From: CAVQND01 sp964653485
Lineage (GTDB): Bacteria > Verrucomicrobiota > Verrucomicrobiia > Limisphaerales > UBA8199
DNA: 64,000 bases
Direction of reading: 5' to 3'
Assembly: GCA_964653485.1 (NCBI GenBank)
Contig: CAZZFF010000013.1
Coordinates: forward strand, 1 to 64,000
Numbering within the stretch: the stretch's first letter is position 1; each line of letters begins with the position of its first letter. Below, piece after piece: positions 1-7,758 of the stretch. Made by a program: the position numbers and the translations under genes. The notes under the pieces are model-generated. The model worked only from the letters and a program-made list of their open reading frames with translations. It searched no databases and had not been told where the DNA came from.

Positions 1-88
1 CATACGCGCGCGACGGACCAGCCGTTTCCTTCCGTGGACGCTCTGCGGGCGACTCGGTGAGACCAGGTTTGCGGCCGGAAATCAATCC

Positions 89-1477
89 TCAGTAAAACCT
101 GGCGGCCTGGACCTGGTCTGTCAGATTGGCCCCGCGCAATTCCAGCGAATGACGCCCCGGAGGAAGGCCTTGTGCGACGGTGACACAAGCTTCTGTGCCG
201 GGCGCGGCGGACGGAGGTTCGACGGTGTCGGCGCCCCGGAGCGTGGCTCGCCAGGTGGCGATATGATTCTCGGGCACGGGTCGCTTAAACACCGCAACGC
301 TGTAAGCGAGGTTCCAGTCGGACTGCTCGATGACGATGCGTCCGGACCTGGACACGAACCGGTTGGTGCTGAAGCCCTCGCCATCCTCGCCGGTGGCGCT
401 GCCCCGCACGCTGAAATGGCAGAGCTTGCCGTCCGGGGAGGCTTGGTCGATTTTCAACGACCAATCCTCCACGACAAGCGGCGAGGCCGCCTCGACCCTC
501 AACAGCACCGGCCAGTCGCTCATCGGGAAGGCCGAGACGCGCGTGAAGCCATAAAGGCCGGGTATGACCGAGGGAGGCTTGCCATCTACCAGCACCGAGA
601 TTATTTGGCTCGCCTCGGGCTTGAAGATCAGATCGGCGCGCGTGCCGGTGAATTCGAGCCGCAGCGAGTCCCGGCCCGGGGAGGGCCGCAACGCGACAGT
701 TCGCACGCGCGGCTCGTTCAGGGGATCATACCCGGCTTTGGGCGGCAACGGCGCCAGGTAGGTCTTGAGCAGTTCGGCCATCAGCCACTCGCCCTGGGCG
801 TTCAGATGCACCCCGTCCCGAAGCAGGTCGGCGGCTTTCAGCGAGTTTGCCTTGAGATACCCTTTCCAAAGCTCATGGATGTCGGCCCGGCAGGCGCCGT
901 ACTTAGCCGCGGTAGCCGGCAGAAAGACGTGGTTCATCCACGGGTCCCACTGTTTCGGAGTCAGTTTCGCGGGGTCGGTCTCTTCAGTGAGGCTCGCGTC
1001 CGCGGTGATATGGTCTGTTTGCAGCAGAATATCCGCGCCGGTCCGCTCCCGGACCTGGCGGATGATGTTCTCATATTCGATGTGCGAGCCATAGACGTGA
1101 AAGATCAGGAGGTCGGGCTGGAACGGGTAGAGGTCGGCCTCGGCGGTCTTGACGAGGAGTTGCGAGGCGTGCCCGCCGATGGCGCGGTTTTCGACGATCA
1201 GATTGGCGTTGGTGTAGGTCGCGCGCAGATAATGGTCCACCTCTTTCCACCAGGCTTGTTGCGTGATGGATTGGCCGTAGAAGAGGACGCGCACCGTCTT
1301 GCGGTCCGCCGGGGTGCTGGTGGCGAGCAGCGTCAGCGAGCGGCGCAGGTGCTCGCGCTGATCCGGATCGGGTTGCCAGGGCGGCGGAGCGGGGTAGGGG
1401 AGGGCCGCTCGAAGCGGGGCATCCCAGAGCAGGCAGGCACAGGTTAGGCCGAGGGCGGCAGTGGTGCTTAATCTCAT
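89..1477 (-). CDS. Secreted SGNH/GDSL-type hydrolase
   Basis: The 462-residue product begins with a signal peptide (about residues 1-24), so it is probably periplasmic or secreted. The SGNH signatures are visible in order: a block I variant FYGQSIT with the candidate nucleophile Ser70, a Gly-rich GGHAS near 101-105, and the C-terminal block DGVHLN with Asp221 and His224. The Asn-containing block III is poorly conserved (HVYGSH near 127). After about residue 245 comes a beta-rich region without recognised motifs. The family hydrolyses esters, often acetyl groups on carbohydrates; the substrate here is not visible. I chose the ATG at 1477, because the reading frame stays open to 1615 but only this start places the signal peptide at the N-terminus. 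The gene is transcribed away from hicAB. Confidence 0.85.
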   Translation of the reverse strand: MRLSTTAALGLTCACLLWDAPLRAALPYPAPPPWQPDPDQREHLRRSLTLLATSTPADRKTVRVLFYGQSITQQAWWKEVDHYLRATYTNANLIVENRAIGGHASQLLVKTAEADLYPFQPDLLIFHVYGSHIEYENIIRQVRERTGADILLQTDHITADASLTEETDPAKLTPKQWDPWMNHVFLPATAAKYGACRADIHELWKGYLKANSLKAADLLRDGVHLNAQGEWLMAELLKTYLAPLPPKAGYDPLNEPRVRTVALRPSPGRDSLRLEFTGTRADLIFKPEASQIISVLVDGKPPSVIPGLYGFTRVSAFPMSDWPVLLRVEAASPLVVEDWSLKIDQASPDGKLCHFSVRGSATGEDGEGFSTNRFVSRSGRIVIEQSDWNLAYSVAVFKRPVPENHIATWRATLRGADTVEPPSAAPGTEACVTVAQGLPPGRHSLELRGANLTDQVQAARFY

Positions 1478-1642
1478 GATTCTATTCCTAAACGGGCAAC
1501 AACTATCCGCTGTGGATCGGCGTAGCAAGGAAAAATGCTCCGTGAGCCAGATCCCCAAATCCTCGCCTAATGACCTTCGGATGCAAGGAAGATTAGGAGA
1601 ATCAAAGCCCCTCAAATCTCATGCCAATCGAGAGAAGATAGA

Positions 1643-1711
1643 GAACCGCGGAATAAACGGAATACGCGGAAAACCATTCCTTTTCCGCGTATTCCGCTTA
1701 TTCCGCGGTTC
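1643..1711. repeat. Long perfect-looking inverted repeat (31-bp arms)
   Basis: The left arm 1643-1673 and right arm 1681-1711 are reverse complements at 30 of 31 positions, separated by a 7-base spacer. The arms are built from CCGCGGAATA/CGGAATACGCGG-like words, so the arms are themselves repetitive. It lies between the divergently transcribed SGNH hydrolase and hicAB. It could be a dispersed palindromic element or a bidirectional structural barrier; there is no T-run typical of an intrinsic terminator. Confidence 0.85.
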
Positions 1712-1790
1712 CTCAAAAACATCTTAGGCGAGGATTTGGGAGATCGTAGCGGCGTTGACCCAAAGGGCCGCCTGCCGGTAAGATTGAACA

Positions 1791-1988
1791 ATGCCTCGAA
1801 AGGTGAGAGAGTTGATCCGAGACCTCGAACGAGCGGGGTTTATGGACCGTGGCGGGAAGGGGAGTCACAGAGATTTCGTGCATCCAAGGGTTGCCAAACC
1901 GGTTGGTATATAGGGAAATCCGGGCGAGGATGCCAAACGATACCAGGAGAAGGCGGTACATCAGGCCATCGAAGAGTCAAGACGATGA
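1791..1988 (+). pseudogene. hicA: hicA toxin gene with in-frame amber codon
   Basis: The frame from ATG 1791 reads MPRKVRELIRDLERAGF, then GGKGSHRDFVHP, which is the HicA double-stranded-RNA-binding-like fold with the catalytic His (GSH, His26). Codon 41 (1911-1913) is TAG. The same frame then continues with the expected HicA C-terminus (GNPGEDAKRYQEKAV) to a TGA at 1986-1988. Family members usually have a Ser at the stop position, so a single TCG-to-TAG change explains it. The full product would be about 65 residues, normal for HicA; the truncated one is 40. The final TGA overlaps the hicB ATG (ATGA), as expected for a translationally coupled pair. A sequencing error or amber suppression is the alternative. 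Confidence 0.85.
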
Positions 1989-2224
1989 AAGAGAGTGCGC
2001 GTTATCTTAAGATTGTTGAATGGTCGGACGAAGACCATTGTTTTGTCGGGTCTTGTCCCGGGCTTTTCTACGGAGGTTGTCACGGCGACGAGGAGAGACA
2101 GGTGTTCGAGGACTTGTGCCAGATGGCGGAGGACATGATCGCGTTGTTCCACAAGGACGGCAGACCGTTGCCTCCGCCAACCTGTGGGCGTGATCTCGCA
2201 AACCTGTTGGCCCGTATGGCCTGA
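1985..2224 (+). CDS. hicB: HicB-family antitoxin
   Basis: The 79-residue protein has the degraded RNase H-like HicB fold: KIVEWSDEDHCFVGSCPGL at the N-terminus, a central helix (VFEDLCQMAEDMIALFHKDG) and the family-typical LPPPTCGRDLANLL tail. HicB neutralises HicA mRNA interferase and commonly autoregulates the operon. The ATG overlaps the last codon of hicA. The antitoxin frame is intact although hicA is interrupted, so this is either an orphan antitoxin or part of a pair being lost. No separate DNA-binding domain is present, as in short HicB forms. Confidence 0.9.
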   Translation: MKESARYLKIVEWSDEDHCFVGSCPGLFYGGCHGDEERQVFEDLCQMAEDMIALFHKDGRPLPPPTCGRDLANLLARMA

Positions 2225-2276
2225 CGACGTCATCGCGGCGGTCGCCCGAGACCTGCTCCAGGAAACCGCCGACGCG

Positions 2277-2334
2277 AGGCGTCACGAAAGCACGACATAG
2301 ACAATTAAGGCGCAGGAGTTTTGGCCGCCGGCGC
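2277..2334 (+). repeat. Truncated copy (left arm) of the GGCGTCACGAAA palindromic element
   Basis: Starting AGGCGTCACGAAAG, this stretch follows the left arm of the full element at 60506-60672, including GGCGCAGGAGTTTTGGCCGC, and then diverges. No right arm is found. It sits between hicB and the following oxidoreductase gene. Confidence 0.75.
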
Positions 2335-2388
2335 GGAACGAACGGAAGGTGATTGTGATTCGCCGGCCTCTTCGGTTACGCTCGGTCC

Positions 2389-3528
2389 ATGAAACGACTG
2401 ACCTTCCTGGCCGCGGCGCTTTCCTGCCTGGCGGCCGTCACGGCGCGCCCCGCGCAGAACGGGGACCCGGTCCGATTTGCCATCGTCGGCTTGACGCACG
2501 ATCACGCGGCGGGATTCATTCCGCACACTCGGGAGCACCAGGACGCTGTGCTCGTCGGGATTGTGGAGCCTAAACGGGAACTGGCGGCCTCTTACGCCCG
2601 GCGCTACGGGCTGGATACGAACCTGTTCTGCGCCAGCCTCGATGAACTTCTGGCACGAACCAATGTCCAGGCCGTGGCGACCTTCACGAGCACCTTCGAG
2701 CATCGGCGGGTGGTCGAGGAGTGCGCGGCGCGCGGGATTCATGTGATGATGGAGAAACCGCTGGCGGTCAGCCTGGAGCATGCGCGGGCAATCGAGTCGG
2801 CGGCACAACGCGGCGGCATCAAGATCATCGTCAATTATGAGACCACATGGTATCCCGCGAATCATGCGGCCTACGCGCTGGTTCGCGAGGAGCACGCCAT
2901 TGGAGAATTGCGCAAGTTCGTTGTGCATGACGGGCATCGCGGGCCGAAGGAAATCGGCTGCTCTCCCGCCTTCCTCGAGTGGCTGACGGACCCGGTGCTC
3001 AACGGCGGCGGCGCCCTCACGGACTTCGGCTGCTATGGCGCCGACCTCATCACGTGGCTCATGGACGGACAACGTCCTACCTCCGTCATGGCCGTAACCC
3101 AGCAAATCAAGCCCGACGTGTATCCGAAAGTGGAGGACGAGGCAACTATCGTGCTGACCTATCCCAAGGCCCAGGGAATCATCCAGGCATCGTGGAACTG
3201 GCCCTTCGACCGGAAGGACATGGAGATATACGGGCGGACCGGCTACGTGCTGGTCCCGCGCCGGGACGTGTTGCGCGTGCGCCGGCCGGAAGAGGCAGAA
3301 AAGGAGATACCCGCTCCGCCGCTGCCTGGTCCGCAGGCCGATCCGCTCTCTTACCTGGCCGCGGTGGTGCGCGGGGACCGCGAGCCGGAGGGCTTGTCCT
3401 CGCTCTCCGTGAACCTGGTCGTGACCGAAATCCTCGATGCGGCCCGCGAGTCGGCGCGCACGGGACATCGGGTTACCCTGCCGGTTTTACCGGTTGACCA
3501 TGGCGCGACAAGAACGGGTCACCCATAG
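2389..3528 (+). CDS. Secreted Gfo/Idh/MocA-family oxidoreductase
   Basis: This 379-residue protein has a Sec signal peptide (residues 1-20) followed by a Rossmann fold (VRFAIVGLTHDHAAG; the usual GxGxxG is degenerate). The EKP signature is at 122-124 (MMEKPLAV), with the family C-terminal alpha/beta domain motif GGGALTDFGCYGADL near 207-220. The Tyr in DFGCYG replaces the His seen in many members, as in glucose-fructose oxidoreductase-type enzymes. Such proteins are NAD(P)-dependent sugar or polyol oxidoreductases; the exported ones often keep a tightly bound cofactor. The substrate is unknown. No operon partner is evident. Confidence 0.88.
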   Translation: MKRLTFLAAALSCLAAVTARPAQNGDPVRFAIVGLTHDHAAGFIPHTREHQDAVLVGIVEPKRELAASYARRYGLDTNLFCASLDELLARTNVQAVATFTSTFEHRRVVEECAARGIHVMMEKPLAVSLEHARAIESAAQRGGIKIIVNYETTWYPANHAAYALVREEHAIGELRKFVVHDGHRGPKEIGCSPAFLEWLTDPVLNGGGALTDFGCYGADLITWLMDGQRPTSVMAVTQQIKPDVYPKVEDEATIVLTYPKAQGIIQASWNWPFDRKDMEIYGRTGYVLVPRRDVLRVRRPEEAEKEIPAPPLPGPQADPLSYLAAVVRGDREPEGLSSLSVNLVVTEILDAARESARTGHRVTLPVLPVDHGATRTGHP

Positions 3529-3594
3529 CCCTTTGGCCGCGGCCAAGCCGCCTGCGGACGCCAGCATCAAGCAGAGGAGCAGGGCTCTTTTCAT
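3487..3594 (-). CDS. Possible 35-residue signal-peptide-like peptide
   Basis: On the minus strand an ATG at 3594 opens MKRALLLCLMLASAGGLAAAKG, a plausible signal or membrane helix, ending after 35 residues. It overlaps the 3' end of the oxidoreductase gene antisense by about 40 bases and has no clear ribosome binding site. It may be the start of a lost secreted protein or chance. Confidence 0.2.
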   Translation of the reverse strand: MKRALLLCLMLASAGGLAAAKGLWVTRSCRAMVNR

Positions 3595-3728
3595 ATCTGG
3601 CGGCGAAGGTATCAAGGTTTGGGGAAGAAAAGACTTCCATCCTTGCCCGTTGCCTCGCGGTGGGCGCAAGCTCCCGCCATGAACCTGCGTGTCCGCTTTG
3701 GACGCTCGGCGGCGATATACTGGTGGAA

Positions 3729-4307
3729 ATGAACACGCGTGGGCTGATGTTGCTCGAACAATACACCCGACTCGGGGCCGAGGATGCCTTTGCCGCCCTG
3801 GTGCGAGAATATCTGGACCTGGTCTATTCGGCAGCCCTGCGCGCGACCCGTTCACCCCAACTCGCCGAAGAGGTGGCCCAAGCGGCCATGCGCGTTCAGA
3901 CTGACTCCGACGACGACGTGCGCAAAGGACTGAGTCTGCTCCGCACCCTGGCGAAGAGCAAAGTGGCCCCGGCCTTGAGCGGCGCCCTGCAAGGCTACCT
4001 CGCCGCCAACAACGGAGACCCGCCCACCTCCATGGACCAACTGAAGCCTTTCCTCCAGGAGCCGTTGGACGACGCCGTCCTCGACCGCTACGAACCTCAC
4101 GTTGGCGGCAATACGAACGCGCCGGGGTACAACCCCCGCGATAACATTCGGCTAAGAGACAAAGCAGACGCAATCATCGATGCGACTTACGACCCGAGGT
4201 TCGTGCTCGGCCCCAAGGGCTTCGGCTACCGCGCACAAGACGGCGCCATCCTTCCGGACGCTCCCGCCGTTCCGGCCGGTGCGTCCGTCTTCAAGATGAG
4301 TCAATGA
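3729..4307 (+). pseudogene. ECF sigma-factor N-terminus fused to an unrelated C-terminal fragment
   Basis: From ATG 3729, residues 5-53 (LLEQYTRLGAEDAFAALV, then LVYSAALRATRS and AEEVAQAA) are sigma-70 region 2 of an extracytoplasmic-function sigma factor. The homology stops abruptly at about residue 54 (near 3890), where the -10 recognition helix should continue. The remaining 138 residues contain an LPPTSMDQLKPFL-like segment, as seen in the C-terminal part of small membrane-anchored proteins. Region 4, needed for -35 recognition, is absent, so it cannot be a working sigma factor. The simplest reading is a deletion that joined a sigma gene to the tail of its downstream neighbour. The frame stays open across the junction. 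Confidence 0.7.
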
Positions 4308-4359
4308 ATGGGCCGCCGCCGATTTCCTGTGAAGCGGACCCGGCGGCGCGAGCCTATCC

Positions 4360-7300
4360 CTACCGTTTCCGTTGTTTCTCGACGGCGTTGAGATAGTAGC
4401 TGTCGTCGTGCCTCTGCTTCCAGCCGTCGGTTGGGGCGGGGCAGAGCGGGCGGTATTTGTTCCACAGTTGCTTGACCCAGGCCTGGTCGGCATAGCCCTC
4501 GTGGAACCAGTCCTTGGTCTCGTCGAGGTAGTCGTCCGGGTTGTAGGGCGGGCGGCAGTACTTGGCTATCTCGATGCGGCAGGGCTTGTCGTCCTCGAAC
4601 ATCCACCGGTCGACGTAGTCGCAGAAGGCGTCGTGGCCCCAGGCTTTTTCGAGATTCATCGTCCGCAGGACGAGCGCCTGGGCGACGAAGCAGGTGGAGG
4701 TATTGGCCCGGCGGTAGGCGTCGCTGCGGAATTCTTCGGGGACCCACTTGTCGGGGGACAGGTGCTCGTAGGGCCCCCAGGGGTTGCCGGCGCGCACGAA
4801 GTCGCGCCCGATGCCGGTGACCACATCGATGCCGGAATGGCCGGTAAAGACGACCTTGGCGCCGGTCCAGCAATTGCCGTAGGCGGTTTGCTCGTCCTCG
4901 CCGAAGGCGGCCTTGGGGAAGCTCTTGTTGATGTTGGCCATGGTGTCATCGCCGAGCATCGCGCCGGCGAAGACGATGGGAAACTTGCGCCCGGAGCCGT
5001 GGCCGCCGTGGGCGGGCCAGCCGGGATGGCCCTGGCGGACCAGGCCGTAATGGTCAATCCCGATCTGGATGACATTGATGAGCAGCCGCTCCTTGTCCTC
5101 GGGTCCGGTGCCGGCGCAGCAGGCCAGGAGGACGGCATTGGCGGGTCCTTGGGCGTACCACTGGGCGTAGTTGGGCATGCTCTGCTGCGGCACATCGAAG
5201 GAGAAGAACCCCATGTCACACCACGGGCGCTGGAAGTTCTCGGCGAACCGAGCGGGGTCTGGAGCGCCTGCGGCATGGTCGAAGCGCGGCAGCAAGCCGC
5301 GTCTGAGGTCGCGCGCCAGGTGGATTTTGGGGTCGTGCCCGGAATAACCGGGGCGGAAGGCGTCCGGCGGCAACGGGGCCTCGACGCAGGTGAGCACCGC
5401 GACCGTCTTGACGGGGCTGTTGTCGTCCACGCCGCGCACGGTGCCCGGATGATAGGGGTAGGTGACTTTCTCGCCCCGGCGCAGGCTGATGCTGGAAGCC
5501 AGGCTGTCGCCGGGCTTCATGGCGATCGGCAGCCTCGCGCGGTGTTCGGGGCGATAGTAATTCAGGATGCCGGAATCCCAGGCCACCTCCTGCCGGGCGG
5601 GGAGGTTGAGCATCGAGCCGTTGCGGCAGCGCTGGTCGACGGGGACTTTCTCCCGGCCGTCGAGTTCGTCGTCGGCAACCTCTTTGCCGTAGCGCGGGGC
5701 GGGATCAATCTTGACGACGCTGACGGGGCCGACCACGTACCAGTCGCCGTTGACGAAGCGGCCTGCGTGGGCGGGGGTCTCGAAGGTCCAGGTGATGCCG
5801 TATTGTGAGACGCTGTCCGCGAGCGGCAGGTCTTCCAGCTTCGGCGCGGCGGGGGCGTTGTTCTGGCTTCCCTCGATTGGCGTGGAATGAATCTCGATTA
5901 CACTCCACAGCTCCAATTCCGGCACGGTTACGCCCCGGTTGGCGACGGGCAGCTTGAGCGGTTGGGCGCCCGGCGAGAACAAGTCCGCCTCGGTTGCCCC
6001 GGCAACGCCGAGCGCATCGAGGTCCAGGTCGAGCCGGACGTTCTTTAGCGGCTGCGCGCTATCGTTGGCGGCGTCGTAGCCCCAGTTCAAGAGGTGGACG
6101 ATCACCGAACCGCGCTTCACGCGCGGGAGGACGCGGACCGCGGCGGGGGCTTCGACCCGCGCGGCCGGGGCGATGCCGGCTACGGCCTGCCGGATGCTCG
6201 CGTAGCGTTGGACGTTGGTTTCGCCCGCCAGCACCTCGCGGTCGGCTGGAGAGAGGTCTTGAGGCTGGATGACCACCAGCCGCGGGCTGAGGCGCAGATC
6301 GTCCGCCTTGAGAGGGTGGTCCACGACCTCGTCCCCGCCCAGCGCGAGGCGATACGAGACATTGGCGGCGGCGAGCTCTCCGCAGGCGGCGATGAGCCGG
6401 GCGGGGTCTCGGTCGAAGGTGCGCGAGGAAAAAACCACCGTGAGATCGGCGTAGTTGCCGTAGTCATCGAAGAGGCTGGCGTGCCGCCGCACGAACTGGT
6501 AGAGCGGGGCGAACTTCTCCTTGGGTCCTTCGTACCAGTGGGTGCCTTTCTCGGGCGTATAACACCACTGCCGGTTCGGGGCCATCAGGCAGTGACCGGC
6601 GGCGTAGCCCAGGGCTATCCACCCCTGGACCAGCCCCGGCAGGTTGCGCTCCTTGACGAAGGCCCAATCCCACCCGCTCGCGGTCGAGGCCAGCGGACGC
6701 CCCACGGCATCCGCCAGGCGGTAGGCAACCAGCGGGGCGTCGCTGAAGTGCCGATCCGAGGCGTGATGCTCGATCTCGGCGCTGAAGAGGTCGAGCGCCT
6801 TGTAATCGTTGAGGTGGTTCCCCCAGAGCAGGCCGGCATTGGCGCCCACCGGGACGGGATGGCCGGCGGTCCGGGCGGCGAGGGCGCGCAGCTCTTCCAT
6901 GAAGCGCGCGGCGCCTTGGAGCTGGTAAATCCTCCACTGGGACCAGAGCGGGTGCTCCTGCGGCCTGCGCCCGCGCTTGTGAGCCACCCACTCCTTCAAG
7001 ACGGTTCGGTAGTTGAAACCGGCCGGGTCCTGGATGCCCTGCCGGGCGAGCTCGCCGGCGGGCAACGCCTTGAGATAGTCGTGGAACTCCTCGACGCAAC
7101 GGTCGCAGAAACAACCCCCGGTCCACAGCGCCCCCGCCGTCCCAAGGTGGTCGTCGATATGCACGCCGTCAGCGCCGGCCTTGACGGTCTCGACGACCCG
7201 CTCCGAGATGTACTGGCGGAAAAGCGGCTGGCGGGTGCAGCACCACCAAAACGGGATTCCTTTGTGCTGGAGATCGGTGAGCCAGGGCACCTTGTAGGGC

Positions 7301-7620
7301 TGGCCGTCGAGGCCGCGGCATAAGCCCTGTTCGTAGGTCTGCGGAAACCGCTCGTAATAGCGGCCGAACTCGGTGACCATCCCCACGCTTCCGAAGAACT
7401 TAAGGCCCCGCGCCTGCTCGATCGATGTTGCCGTGGGCTTGCCTCCCCAGGCGAGGACCGTGGCGCCATAGTCTTCGTACGTCTGCCTCCCGGTTTCATA
7501 CATGAAAACGACGTCCGACCGCTTCATCACCGGGAGTTGCCCCCGGGCGGCAAAAGCCGCGCAGAGGAAGACCGCCAGCCCCGATGTCCAAATCCGAAAC
7601 CGGAGCCGCTTAGGCGTCAC
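4360..7620 (-). CDS. Large secreted two-part protein with a glycosidase-like TIM-barrel half
   Basis: With the GTG at 7620 the product has 1,086 residues and a good signal peptide (MTPKRLRFRIWTSGLAVFL). The frame is open to an ATG at 7701, which would add 27 residues encoded mainly by the palindromic repeat at 7611-7679; neither start has a clear Shine-Dalgarno sequence. The N-terminal half looks like a glycoside-hydrolase-type TIM barrel: GADGVHIDDHLG, then a CFCDRCVEEFHDYL cysteine pair as in several GH-like barrels. The C-terminal half (about 540 onward) starts a separate beta-rich then helical region that I do not recognise. Substrate and catalytic residues cannot be assigned. The fusion of two large modules is itself notable. 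Confidence 0.65.
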   Translation of the reverse strand: MTPKRLRFRIWTSGLAVFLCAAFAARGQLPVMKRSDVVFMYETGRQTYEDYGATVLAWGGKPTATSIEQARGLKFFGSVGMVTEFGRYYERFPQTYEQGLCRGLDGQPYKVPWLTDLQHKGIPFWWCCTRQPLFRQYISERVVETVKAGADGVHIDDHLGTAGALWTGGCFCDRCVEEFHDYLKALPAGELARQGIQDPAGFNYRTVLKEWVAHKRGRRPQEHPLWSQWRIYQLQGAARFMEELRALAARTAGHPVPVGANAGLLWGNHLNDYKALDLFSAEIEHHASDRHFSDAPLVAYRLADAVGRPLASTASGWDWAFVKERNLPGLVQGWIALGYAAGHCLMAPNRQWCYTPEKGTHWYEGPKEKFAPLYQFVRRHASLFDDYGNYADLTVVFSSRTFDRDPARLIAACGELAAANVSYRLALGGDEVVDHPLKADDLRLSPRLVVIQPQDLSPADREVLAGETNVQRYASIRQAVAGIAPAARVEAPAAVRVLPRVKRGSVIVHLLNWGYDAANDSAQPLKNVRLDLDLDALGVAGATEADLFSPGAQPLKLPVANRGVTVPELELWSVIEIHSTPIEGSQNNAPAAPKLEDLPLADSVSQYGITWTFETPAHAGRFVNGDWYVVGPVSVVKIDPAPRYGKEVADDELDGREKVPVDQRCRNGSMLNLPARQEVAWDSGILNYYRPEHRARLPIAMKPGDSLASSISLRRGEKVTYPYHPGTVRGVDDNSPVKTVAVLTCVEAPLPPDAFRPGYSGHDPKIHLARDLRRGLLPRFDHAAGAPDPARFAENFQRPWCDMGFFSFDVPQQSMPNYAQWYAQGPANAVLLACCAGTGPEDKERLLINVIQIGIDHYGLVRQGHPGWPAHGGHGSGRKFPIVFAGAMLGDDTMANINKSFPKAAFGEDEQTAYGNCWTGAKVVFTGHSGIDVVTGIGRDFVRAGNPWGPYEHLSPDKWVPEEFRSDAYRRANTSTCFVAQALVLRTMNLEKAWGHDAFCDYVDRWMFEDDKPCRIEIAKYCRPPYNPDDYLDETKDWFHEGYADQAWVKQLWNKYRPLCPAPTDGWKQRHDDSYYLNAVEKQRKR

Positions 7621-7679
7621 GAAACAATAAGATGAACAACTATGGCGGAGGAGCGTTGGCCGCCGTTTTCGTGACGCCT
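7611..7679. repeat. Short copy of the GGCGTCACGAAA palindromic element
   Basis: The ends TAGGCGTCACGAAA (7611-7624) and TTTTCGTGACGCCT (7666-7679) are inverted repeats. Between them lie ATGAACAACTATGGCGGAGGAG and TTGGCCGCC words shared with the copies at 2277 and 60506. At 69 bp it is an internally deleted form. It overlaps the 5' end of the 4360-7620 gene and contains the GTG proposed as its start. Confidence 0.8.
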
Positions 7680-7758
7680 CAAAATCGCGTGCGAATATCA
7701 TCGGCGCGATTATGCAGCCGGCGGCTCCAAAGGGTCAAGGATTGCGAGAAGAAGCGCC

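Noticed and set aside
4372..7323. Long plus-strand frames of 400-480 codons
   Set aside because: They mirror the minus-strand secreted protein and have the Gly/Val/Ala-rich composition of antisense frames.
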